Below, piece by piece: positions 15,818 through 22,478 of a stretch of DNA of 22,478 bases (positions are counted from its first letter, which is position 1; every line of letters starts with the position of its first letter). The DNA lies in contig JAGWBG010000002.1 in NCBI GenBank assembly GCA_021296015.1, positions 1 to 22,478 of the forward strand, in the 5' to 3' direction. Both the position numbers and the translations under genes were made by a program. The stretch is from Dehalococcoidia bacterium. GTDB taxonomy: Bacteria > Chloroflexota > Dehalococcoidia > Lucifugimonadales > JAGWBF01. The notes under the pieces were generated by a model. That model saw only the letters and a program-made list of their open reading frames with translations. It was not told where the DNA came from and made no database searches.

Positions 15818-17377
15818 GTGTTCAGCAAGGTACTCATCGCCAACAGAAGCGAAATCGCCTGCCGTATCATCCGCGCCTGCCAAAAGCTCGGCATAAAGAC
15901 CGTTGCCGTCTTCTCTGAAGCCGACCAGCACTCCCTTCACGTTAAGCTGGCAGACGAGGCCTTCCTTCTCGGCCCGCCTTCTCCCAAGGAAAGTTATCTT
16001 AATATCTCTCGCATCATCTCCATTGCTCGCGCCTCTCACGCGGATGCCATCCACCCGGGCTACGGCTTCCTTTCCCAGAACCCGGATTTCGCCAGGGCCT
16101 GCCAGGAAGCCGACATCCGTTTCATCGGCCCCTATCCCTACGTCATGGAAAATATGGAGGATAAGGTCAAGGCCCGTAACCTGGCCAAGCGGGCAGGCCT
16201 CCCGATTCTGCCCGGCACCGACTCCCCCGTACCCGATTCCCAGGCCGACTCCACGGCAAGAGACTTGGGTTTTCCCCTAATGGTCAAGGCCGCTCAGGGT
16301 GGCGGTGGTATTGGCATTCGCATTATCAATTCCCCCGAGGAGCTTGCACCAGTCTTGCACCAGCTTCGCTCCCTCGCCTCCAATGCCTTTGGCAGCCCTC
16401 ATCTCTATTTCGAGCGCTACATGCCAAATGCCTCCCATATTGAGGTCCAGGTCATGGGCGATGAGCACGGCAATCTGGTCCATCTCCGCGAGAGGGACTG
16501 CTCCGTTCAAAGACGCAATCAGAAAATCGTCGAGGAAAGCCCCTCACACGCATCCAAGCTCTCCCCTCACCAACGCTCCCTCCTCTGGGACTACGCCCTC
16601 CGCCTGGCACGTCATATCGGCTACACCAATGCCGGCACCGTGGAGTTCCTGGCTTCCCCCGAGGGGGAGGTCTTTTTCCTCGAGATGAACACCCGCCTTC
16701 AGGTGGAGCATGGGGTCACCGAGTTGACCACCGGCCTTGACCTGGTGGAGTTGCAGCTCAGGGTTGCCTCCGGAGAGTATCTCCCCGTATCTCAGGAGGA
16801 TGTTAGCTCCAACGGCCACGCTATCGAGGTCCGCATCTACCCGGAGGACCCCGATTCCTTCATTCCTTCCGCCGGGATCATAAATGACTTCCAGCAGCCC
16901 TCGGGCCAGCACGTCCGCATAGACAGCGGCCTCTTCCCCGGATATGAGGTCAGCACCCACTACGAGTCCCTGATAGCCAAGCTGATGTGCTGGGGGCAGG
17001 ACAGGGAGGAGGCCAGGGTCCGCATGTTGGATGCCCTGGATGAATTCAGGTTGGAGGGGGTGAAATGCAACATCCCCGCTCTCAAAAGAGTATTGGCCAA
17101 CGAGGATTTTATCGAGGGCAGCTACGACACCGGGTTCCTGGTCAAGATGGCTGAGACTGCCAGGGCTGCATCCGGGATCGGTGTATATTCCGGGTCTCAG
17201 GTTGACGTAGCGGACATGGAGCTTGCCGCGGCCATAGGGGCTGCCCTGCTTGTCAGTATGAATGGGGCCACCCCGGCCGGCGGGTATCACCCGGTAGATT
17301 GGCCCAGTCCCTGGAAGCTGTACGGTAGGAGGGAGCAGATGGTTTCCCGCTCTCTGGGGGGCAGGTCTTGGCGTTAA
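15818..17377 (+). CDS. accC: Biotin carboxylase subunit of acyl-CoA (or pyruvate) carboxylase
   Basis: 519-residue ATP-grasp enzyme that carboxylates biotin on the carrier protein using ATP and bicarbonate. The N-terminal preATP-grasp domain opens with FSKVLIANRSEIACRIIRAC; EDKVKARNLAKRAGLP and the Gly-rich loop KAAQGGGGIGIRII (157-170) bind ATP; RERDCSVQRRNQKIVEESPS and EMNTRLQVEH (289-298) carry the metal and biotin-site residues; AIEVRIYPEDP begins the C-terminal domain. It is longer than the roughly 450 residues of minimal AccC, with about 60 extra C-terminal residues, as in acyl-CoA carboxylase alpha-type chains before the linker. The GTG start has AAGGA (15806-15810) 7 nt upstream. The carrier protein gene overlaps by 10 nt. 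No carboxyltransferase is adjacent, so the acyl substrate is unknown. Confidence 0.93.
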   Translation: MFSKVLIANRSEIACRIIRACQKLGIKTVAVFSEADQHSLHVKLADEAFLLGPPSPKESYLNISRIISIARASHADAIHPGYGFLSQNPDFARACQEADIRFIGPYPYVMENMEDKVKARNLAKRAGLPILPGTDSPVPDSQADSTARDLGFPLMVKAAQGGGGIGIRIINSPEELAPVLHQLRSLASNAFGSPHLYFERYMPNASHIEVQVMGDEHGNLVHLRERDCSVQRRNQKIVEESPSHASKLSPHQRSLLWDYALRLARHIGYTNAGTVEFLASPEGEVFFLEMNTRLQVEHGVTELTTGLDLVELQLRVASGEYLPVSQEDVSSNGHAIEVRIYPEDPDSFIPSAGIINDFQQPSGQHVRIDSGLFPGYEVSTHYESLIAKLMCWGQDREEARVRMLDALDEFRLEGVKCNIPALKRVLANEDFIEGSYDTGFLVKMAETARAASGIGVYSGSQVDVADMELAAAIGAALLVSMNGATPAGGYHPVDWPSPWKLYGRREQMVSRSLGGRSWR

Positions 17378-17796
17378 GGACCGTTCGGGTCAAGGTGGGT
17401 GAGCGGTGGTACACTGTCGAGGTGGATAACATTTCCACTTCTCCCCTCAGGGTTACTGTAGAAGGGGAGACCTTTGAAGTAGAGGTAGAGGGCCTACATC
17501 CGGCAAACCCCGCCGCGGCCACGCCACCCAGAACCCCACGACAGGGGCCTGTTCAAGTCAGTCCGCCCACACCCAGGGTCTCCGACAAAGTCATTCGCTC
17601 TCCCATGCCGGGACGAGTGGTGGCCGTGAACGTGAGGCCAGGGGATACGGTTTCTCCGGGGCAGGAGGTGTGTGTGGTTGAAGCCATGAAGATGGAACAG
17701 AGCATCAGCACCTCCCAGGGAGGGGTCGTAAAGGCGGTACACATACAGCCCCTGCAGCAGGTGGGGGCCGATGACCCGCTGGTGGAGTTGGAGTAA
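17368..17796 (+). CDS. accB: Biotin carboxyl carrier protein
   Basis: 142-residue carrier. An N-terminal domain of about 45 residues (VRVKVGERWYTVEVDNIS) is joined by a Pro/Ala/Thr-rich flexible linker (about 46-72) to a biotinyl domain (74-142) with the EAMKMEQ motif; Lys108 is the predicted biotinylation site. SPMPGRVVAVNV starts the lipoyl/biotinyl fold. It accepts CO2 from the biotin carboxylase and delivers it to a carboxyltransferase. The TTG start overlaps the end of accC by 10 nt, suggesting translational coupling. The layout resembles the C-terminal part of single-chain acyl-CoA carboxylase alpha subunits split into two genes. It could serve acetyl-, propionyl- or pyruvate carboxylation. 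Confidence 0.92.
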   Translation: MALRTVRVKVGERWYTVEVDNISTSPLRVTVEGETFEVEVEGLHPANPAAATPPRTPRQGPVQVSPPTPRVSDKVIRSPMPGRVVAVNVRPGDTVSPGQEVCVVEAMKMEQSISTSQGGVVKAVHIQPLQQVGADDPLVELE

Positions 17797-17832
17797 TATC
17801 AAAGGGGAGTGAAGCGGAAGGAGCCGAACCCC

Positions 17833-20799
17833 ATGCCTCAAGAGTACATACACGTCAAGGGAGCGCGGGAGCATAATCTCAAGAACCTAGACGTGACCAT
17901 CCCCCGGGACAAGCTGGTGGTCGTCACAGGTGTTTCCGGCTCAGGAAAAAGCTCCCTGGCATTCGATACCATCTATGCTGAAGGACAGCGCAGGTACGTG
18001 GAGTCCCTCTCCGCCTACGCCCGCCAGTTTCTGGGTCGCATGGAGAAGCCTGACGTGGAATACATTGAGGGCCTTTCTCCCGCCATCTCCATAGACCAGA
18101 AGGGCGTCTCTCACAACCCCCGGTCAACAGTGGGAACGGTCACCGAGGTATACGACTATCTGCGCCTGCTCTTTGCCAGGGTGGGTCACCCCCACTGCCC
18201 CAAATGTGGCAGACCTGTGGAGAGACAGACCGTGCAGCAGATTGTAGACGCCATCCTCAACCTGCCCGAGGACAGCCGAATTATGATAATGGCCCCCAAG
18301 GTACGTCGTCGCAAGGGGGAGCACAAGGAGGTCTTCGAGGAGGCCCGAAAGTCGGGTTTCGTCAGGGTCAGGGTCAACGGGACCATCTACCAACTGGAGG
18401 ACATGGGAGACCTGGCCTTGAACAAGCAGAAGTGGCACTACATAGAGATAGTGGTGGACAGATTGATAGTGGGAGCAGACATGGAGGTCAACCGAGTGGC
18501 CGACTCGGTGGAGACTGCTCTGCGGCATGGCAACGGCGTGGTGTTGGTGGACGTACAGGGAAGCGAGGAGTTGGTGTTCTCCGAGCACTTCGCATGTGTC
18601 CACTGCGGGACCAGCCTCCCGGAGATAGAGCCACGCACCTTCAGCTTCAACAGTCCCCACGGCGCCTGCTCAGCGTGTACCGGACTGGGGTTCAAGCTGG
18701 ACGTGGACCCCGACCTTATCATACCCAACAAGGAACTCTCCCTTGGTGAAGGGGCCATAATGCCCTGGGTGCGCTCCGGCACCTCCAGCGGCTGGTACAA
18801 AAGCCTCATAGAGTCCGTGGCCAAAGCCCACAACTTCTCCACAAAAGTACCGGTGAAGGACCTGCCGGAAGACGCTCTGAATCTAATCATGCATGGCAAC
18901 AGCGGCAAGTCCGTGACCATGCGTCACAAGACCCACTCTGGTCACGTATATAGCTGGGAAACCAACTTCGAGGGGGTCATCCCCAACCTGGAACGCCGCC
19001 ACAGGGAGACCCAGTCCGATTATATGCGGAATGAGATCGAGCGGTACATGACGGCCCAGCCGTGCGTCTCCTGTAATGGCAGGCGTCTGAGGCCCGAGGC
19101 CCTGGCCGTCCGGGTCTGCGGCATGGGCATCATGGATGTTTGCGCCCTGACTATAGACAGCGCTCTCGGATGGACCCAGGAGATAGCTTCGGAATCTCCC
19201 GGTGGGGAATTAGATTATCCCGCTGGCCCACCTCCCGCCGGGGCGAGCCGGAGGGGAGCTGAAGGTGGGCCAAGGCAGGGGCTGTCTCCCAGGGAGATGA
19301 CCATTGCCCGGCAGATACTCAAGGAGATAGAGGCCCGCCTCAAGTTCCTTACGGATATTGGGCTGGACTACCTGAGTTTGAGCCGCAGCGCCCAGACCTT
19401 GTCAGGGGGCGAGGCCCAGAGAATACGCCTGGCTACACAGATAGGCTCCGGCCTTACCGGGGTCCTCTACGTGTGCGACGAGCCAACGGTCGGGCTTCAT
19501 CCCGTGGATGACACCCGGCTCATCGAGACCCTGAAACGCCTTCGCGAGCTTGGAAACACCGTTGTCGTGGTGGAGCATGACGAGGCCGTGATGCAAGCCG
19601 CCGACTACATCGTGGACCTGGGTCCCGGCGCGGGGGAACACGGCGGTCAGGTGGTAGCTACGGGGACCATGCAGGACGTGATGGACTGTTCCGGCTCTAT
19701 CACGGGCAACTACCTCAGCGGCAAGAGAAGGATACCGATACCTGAGAAGCGCCGCCACACTAACGAGAAGCACCTGCTGATAAAGGGAGCCAGAGAGAAC
19801 AATCTGAAGGATGAGGACGTCAAAGTTCCCCTGGGGCTTCTGGTCTGTGTCACCGGCGTCTCCGGCTCGGGCAAAAGCACCCTGGTGTACGAGATACTGT
19901 ACAAGAAGCTGGCCCAACTACTCTACCGGGGCAAGGACAAGCCGGGGCTGCACGATGCCATTCTGGGGGTGGAGCACATAGACAAGGTGGTGAACATAGA
20001 CCAATCACCCATCGGACGCACTCCTCGCAGTAACCCCGCCACGTATACAGGCACATTCACTCCTATCAGAGAGCTTTTTTCCAATCTGCCCGAGGCCAAA
20101 ATGCGCGGCTACGCTCCGGGCCGCTTCTCCTTCAACGTGCGGGGAGGGCGCTGCGAAGCCTGCCAGGGCGAAGGATATATACAAATCGAGATGCAGTTCC
20201 TCCCCGACGTGACGGTCCCTTGCGAGGTCTGTCATGGTCAACGATACAACCGGGAGGCGCTGGAAGTACTGCTGAGAGAAAAGAGCATCGCCGACGTGCT
20301 GGACATGACAGTGGAACAGGCCGTGGAGTTCTTCTGGAACTTCCCCAAGATACGTTCCAAGCTTGAGACCTTGCGGGACGTGGGACTGGGATACATCCGT
20401 TTGGGTCAGCCGGCCACCACCCTATCAGGCGGCGAAGCCCAGAGAGTGAAGCTGGCAACCGAGCTTTCCCGCCGGGCCACAGGCAAGACCATATACATCC
20501 TGGACGAGCCTACCACAGGGCGTTCCTTTGAGGACTGCGCAGCGCTCCTCAGAGTGCAGCACAGGCTGGAGGACGCAGGGAACAGCGTGGTGCTCATCGA
20601 GCACCACCTGGATATGATGAAGAACGCCGATTGGATTATTGACCTTGGTCCGGGCGCGGGAGACAAGGGAGGCCAGGTAATCGCCACCGGGACCCCCGAA
20701 GATGTGATGCGGACGGAAAGATCATACACGGGCCAGTACCTGTCAAAGGTGTTGGGTGGTGTCGGAGAGACTGTGATGGCGATGAGTGGGGACAGCTAG
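17833..20799 (+). CDS. uvrA: Excinuclease ABC subunit UvrA, with insertion and altered distal D-loop
   Basis: 988-residue damage-recognition ATPase of nucleotide excision repair, partner of UvrB. Two ABC modules are visible: Walker A GVSGSGKSS (33-41) and GVSGSGKST (675-683), signatures LSGGEAQRIRLAT and LSGGEAQRVKLAT, and zinc modules starting at Cys255 (CVHC...CSAC) and CEAC...CEVC in the C-terminal half. Typical UvrA has about 940 residues; a Gly/Pro/Arg-rich insertion near residues 455-485 coincides with a DNA palindrome (19224-19272). The distal D-loop reads TTGRSFED (R897, S898) instead of TTGLHFED. ATG 17833 has AAGGAG with 9-nt spacing; the upstream GTG 17809 abuts a purine run and is disfavoured. 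It follows the carrier protein gene by 36 nt and converges with proB. Confidence 0.96.
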   Translation: MPQEYIHVKGAREHNLKNLDVTIPRDKLVVVTGVSGSGKSSLAFDTIYAEGQRRYVESLSAYARQFLGRMEKPDVEYIEGLSPAISIDQKGVSHNPRSTVGTVTEVYDYLRLLFARVGHPHCPKCGRPVERQTVQQIVDAILNLPEDSRIMIMAPKVRRRKGEHKEVFEEARKSGFVRVRVNGTIYQLEDMGDLALNKQKWHYIEIVVDRLIVGADMEVNRVADSVETALRHGNGVVLVDVQGSEELVFSEHFACVHCGTSLPEIEPRTFSFNSPHGACSACTGLGFKLDVDPDLIIPNKELSLGEGAIMPWVRSGTSSGWYKSLIESVAKAHNFSTKVPVKDLPEDALNLIMHGNSGKSVTMRHKTHSGHVYSWETNFEGVIPNLERRHRETQSDYMRNEIERYMTAQPCVSCNGRRLRPEALAVRVCGMGIMDVCALTIDSALGWTQEIASESPGGELDYPAGPPPAGASRRGAEGGPRQGLSPREMTIARQILKEIEARLKFLTDIGLDYLSLSRSAQTLSGGEAQRIRLATQIGSGLTGVLYVCDEPTVGLHPVDDTRLIETLKRLRELGNTVVVVEHDEAVMQAADYIVDLGPGAGEHGGQVVATGTMQDVMDCSGSITGNYLSGKRRIPIPEKRRHTNEKHLLIKGARENNLKDEDVKVPLGLLVCVTGVSGSGKSTLVYEILYKKLAQLLYRGKDKPGLHDAILGVEHIDKVVNIDQSPIGRTPRSNPATYTGTFTPIRELFSNLPEAKMRGYAPGRFSFNVRGGRCEACQGEGYIQIEMQFLPDVTVPCEVCHGQRYNREALEVLLREKSIADVLDMTVEQAVEFFWNFPKIRSKLETLRDVGLGYIRLGQPATTLSGGEAQRVKLATELSRRATGKTIYILDEPTTGRSFEDCAALLRVQHRLEDAGNSVVLIEHHLDMMKNADWIIDLGPGAGDKGGQVIATGTPEDVMRTERSYTGQYLSKVLGGVGETVMAMSGDS
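19224..19272. repeat. In-frame palindrome inside uvrA
   Basis: Perfect 10-bp arms TGGCCCACCT (19224-19233) and AGGTGGGCCA (19263-19272) around a 29-nt GC-rich loop. It encodes about residues 464-480 of UvrA, low in complexity (Gly, Pro, Ala, Arg), at a position where most UvrA proteins have no such segment. Confidence 0.75.
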
Positions 20800-20812
20800 A
20801 AGGGCCAGGCTA

Positions 20813-21931
20813 CTAGAGCAGCACCATATTGTTGCGGTGCATCACCTCCTGGCCGTAGTGGTAGCCCAGCACACCCTGTATGCGGTCGGACTGCTCACCC
20901 TTTATCCTGGCGATGTCCTGGGAGTCGTAGCTGACGATTCCACACGCTACCTTCTCCCCTCCCAACGCCACTATATAGACAATATCACCCCGATGAAACT
21001 CTCCCTTCACTTCCAGAACCCCGACCGGCAGAAGGCTACGGTTCTGCCCTCTCAAAACCAGAGCGGCTCCCTGGTCAACAACAATCTCACCACGGGCGGA
21101 GATTTCACTCAGCATCCATCGTTTGCGACTCTCCAGCCTGCTGGACGTGGGCGGGAACATCGTGCCCAACCCCTCTCCCCGGGCTAGTCTAGGGAGAACG
21201 TCCCGCTCCCACCCGTTGCAGATGACGGTTGCGACGCCGGAAGAAGTGGCAAGTCTGGCCGCCTCCAGCTTTGTGGACATCCCTCCCCTCGGATTGGGGT
21301 TGAGACGGCTGCCGGCCAGGGCCTCTATAGACGAGTCAATCTTCTCAACACGCGTGATGAGACGGGCATCTGGGTCAACACGGGGGTCGGCAGTGTGGAG
21401 GCCGTCAGTGTCGGTGAGGAGCGCCAACAAATCGGCATCTATCAGATTGGCAACCAGGGCTGACAGCCTGTCATTGTCGCCTAATACCTCCCCAATCTCA
21501 TCCACGGCAACCACGTCGTTCACGTTCAACACGGGCCCTACCCCCAGTTCCAGAAGGGCCAGAAGGGTGTTCCGCACGTTCAGATAGCCTTGGCGGTCGG
21601 ACAGATCCTTCCAGGTAAGCAGGGCCTGGGCCACACTGATGCAATGTTCTGCGAAACGCTGCTCGTAGAAGTGCATAAGGTGGCTCTGACCCACCGCAGC
21701 GAGCACCTGCCTGAAGGGGATTCCTCTGCGCTCCTGGCGGGTAAGAAGGATGTCTCTTCCGGCGGCCACTGCCCCCGACGTTACCAGTACCACTTCGGCT
21801 CCCAGTGAGCGAAGCCCCGCAATCTGGCTGACGAGTCCCGACATCACCTCCAGGTCCAGCCGACCTGTTCCACCAGTGAGAACACCTGTGCCCGCCTTTA
21901 CCACCAGGCGTTTATATTGAAGATGGGCCAC
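20813..21931 (-). CDS. proB: Glutamate 5-kinase ProB with PUA domain
   Basis: 372-residue enzyme that phosphorylates glutamate to gamma-glutamyl phosphate, the first step of proline synthesis. The amino-acid kinase domain (to about 260) shows KAGTGVLTGG, VTSGAVAAG, a substrate loop NVNDVVAVDEIGEVLGDNDRL (usual NEND is NVND here), LLTDTDGLHTADPR and GGMSTKLEAARLA. A C-terminal PUA domain (about 278-372) follows, as in E. coli ProB. The GTG start at 21931 has AAGGGG about 11 nt upstream; an ATG just before runs straight into a stop. It converges with uvrA, with 13 nt between the stops and no visible terminator. proA is not in the window. Confidence 0.96.
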   Translation of the reverse strand: MAHLQYKRLVVKAGTGVLTGGTGRLDLEVMSGLVSQIAGLRSLGAEVVLVTSGAVAAGRDILLTRQERRGIPFRQVLAAVGQSHLMHFYEQRFAEHCISVAQALLTWKDLSDRQGYLNVRNTLLALLELGVGPVLNVNDVVAVDEIGEVLGDNDRLSALVANLIDADLLALLTDTDGLHTADPRVDPDARLITRVEKIDSSIEALAGSRLNPNPRGGMSTKLEAARLATSSGVATVICNGWERDVLPRLARGEGLGTMFPPTSSRLESRKRWMLSEISARGEIVVDQGAALVLRGQNRSLLPVGVLEVKGEFHRGDIVYIVALGGEKVACGIVSYDSQDIARIKGEQSDRIQGVLGYHYGQEVMHRNNMVLL

Positions 21932-21969
21932 GAAATTACATTCCCCTTCCCCAATGCCAAAGTAGCATA

Positions 21970-21998
21970 ATTATAGCAGCAGGGCACAGGCCCAACAA
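21970..21998 (-). promoter_or_regulatory. Promoter of proB
   Basis: Minus strand perfect TATAAT (21975-21970) with a weak TTGTTG -35 (21998-21993) and a 17-nt spacer. It is back to back with the aprB promoter at 22011-22039. Confidence 0.5.
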
Positions 21999-22010
21999 GA
22001 AAATTCGAGA

Positions 22011-22039
22011 TGGACAAATCCTCTTGAGACGACTATAAT
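22011..22039 (+). promoter_or_regulatory. Promoter of aprB
   Basis: TGGACA (22011-22016), 17-nt spacer, perfect TATAAT (22034-22039). The predicted start near 22046 gives an unusually long leader of about 186 nt to ATG 22232. Confidence 0.7.
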
Positions 22040-22100
22040 TGGCTACGGATTCTTGGTGCACCCTACAGGGGAAACCGCCGCGGCTATGCCGTGATAATAA

Positions 22101-22151
22101 GGGAGACTATGTCGGATGGTCTCCTTTCTTAATTATGAGACGAGAGAGACC
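22101..22151 (+). promoter_or_regulatory. Attenuator-like hairpins in the aprB leader
   Basis: GGAGAC (22102-22107) can pair with GTCTCC (22119-22124), extended by a G-U pair, and is followed by TTTCTT, like a weak intrinsic terminator. The overlapping GGTCTC (22118-22123) can instead pair with GAGACC (22146-22151). The two pairings exclude each other. I do not recognise a known riboswitch class. Confidence 0.35.
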
Positions 22152-22231
22152 GAAGGACACTGGATGGGCCGAAGCAATTGGATGGGTCTTCCAGATAACC
22201 CGTCCCAAACCCGAGAGAGGTAACGTGCAAT

Positions 22232-22478
22232 ATGCCTACCTTCGTTAACCCGGATGCCTGCAACGCCTGCGAGGGTATACACCAGGGTCCCCTCTGTGTC
22301 TACATTTGCCCCAACGACCTGATGGTCCTTGCCCAGGAAAGCATGAAGGGCTTCAACCGTGCGCACGACATGTGCTCCGAGAGCTTCGCCTGTCTCAAGC
22401 TCTGCCCCCACGATGCTATTGATGTCCGGGGCTACGCCGACTTCGTACCGCGGGGCGCTTCAGTAAAACCCAGGAGAA
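22232..22478 (+). CDS. aprB: Adenylylsulfate reductase beta subunit AprB, N-terminal part
   Basis: The first 82 codons of a two-cluster [4Fe-4S] protein, cut by the window edge. MPTFVNPDAC, VYICPNDLMVL and RGYADFVPRGASVKPRR are diagnostic for AprB, the electron-carrying partner of AprA that interconverts adenosine phosphosulfate and sulfite plus AMP. Cluster cysteines are C10, C13, C22, C26, then C48, C54, C58; the expected cysteine at position 51 is Ser (AGC codon, 22382-22384). AprB acts in sulfate reduction or, in reverse, sulfite oxidation; the direction cannot be told, and aprA, sat and qmo genes would lie beyond the edge if present. A purine-rich site (GAGAGAGG) lies about 11 nt before the ATG. 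A long leader separates it from its promoter. Confidence 0.9.
   Translation, partial: MPTFVNPDACNACEGIHQGPLCVYICPNDLMVLAQESMKGFNRAHDMCSESFACLKLCPHDAIDVRGYADFVPRGASVKPRR

Noticed and set aside
22046..22231. Cobalamin or c-di-GMP riboswitch in the aprB leader
   Set aside because: Short GGGGAAACC-like resemblance only; the conserved boxes of either class are not present.
22039..22248. Small 69-codon + strand open frame in the aprB leader
   Set aside because: Its start falls inside the -10 box, it overlaps the aprB start out of frame, and no family features are visible.

Overview
This window looks like chromosomal DNA from an uncultured bacterium, most likely a Chloroflexota member of the SAR202 / Dehalococcoidia type. 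That assignment is inference. It rests on the mix of genes: two luciferase-like flavin monooxygenase family proteins, an enolase-superfamily enzyme, two amidohydrolases, a molybdenum hydroxylase subunit, an FMN hydroxyacid oxidase and an APS reductase beta subunit. Expanded families of this kind are typical of published SAR202 genomes. G+C is moderately high, start codons are mixed (ATG, GTG, TTG), Shine-Dalgarno sites are mostly good, and many promoters read as sigma70-type with a 17-nt spacer. I see no tRNA, rRNA, CRISPR array, transposase or phage gene.

Layout. 1-600 (-) is the N-terminal part of an ABC exporter that runs off the left edge. 919-2016 (+) is a flavin-dependent LLM oxidoreductase, followed by a palindromic repeat element. 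2146-4152 (-) is a large alpha/beta hydrolase-domain protein, divergent from a CrcB/Fluc fluoride channel (4265-4642 +). 4741-5829 (+) is a mandelate-racemase-type enolase-superfamily protein with altered catalytic residues. 5890-6675 (-) is a zinc-ribbon/TPR protein. 6813-7784 (+) is a second LLM oxidoreductase. It converges on an amidohydrolase (7883-8995 -) across a bidirectional terminator.

From 9246 a (+) block encodes a second amidohydrolase and an enoyl-CoA hydratase-family protein, then, after a second palindromic repeat, a xanthine-dehydrogenase-type molybdopterin subunit (11638-13944). Converging on it is a (-) pair: an FMN-dependent alpha-hydroxyacid oxidase followed by a small cupin. 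From a near-consensus promoter at 15671 a (+) run encodes biotin carboxylase, biotin carboxyl carrier protein and UvrA. ProB (20813-21931 -) converges on uvrA. A divergent promoter region then leads to the start of aprB, which runs off the right edge.

How it fits together. Most of the window is accessory catabolism: flavin monooxygenation, C-H hydroxylation by a molybdenum enzyme, hydroxyacid oxidation, hydrolysis of cyclic or ester bonds, and CoA-ester hydration. This suits oxidation of recalcitrant organic matter, but no single pathway or substrate can be read from sequence alone. Core functions (uvrA, proB, acyl-CoA carboxylase subunits, crcB) are interspersed. The most notable oddities are: a Cys-to-Ser change at a predicted Fe-S ligand of AprB and an attenuator-like leader in front of it; UvrA with an in-frame palindromic insertion and an altered distal D-loop; and an enolase-superfamily protein lacking two expected catalytic residues. 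I do not see a convincing entirely new multi-gene system.
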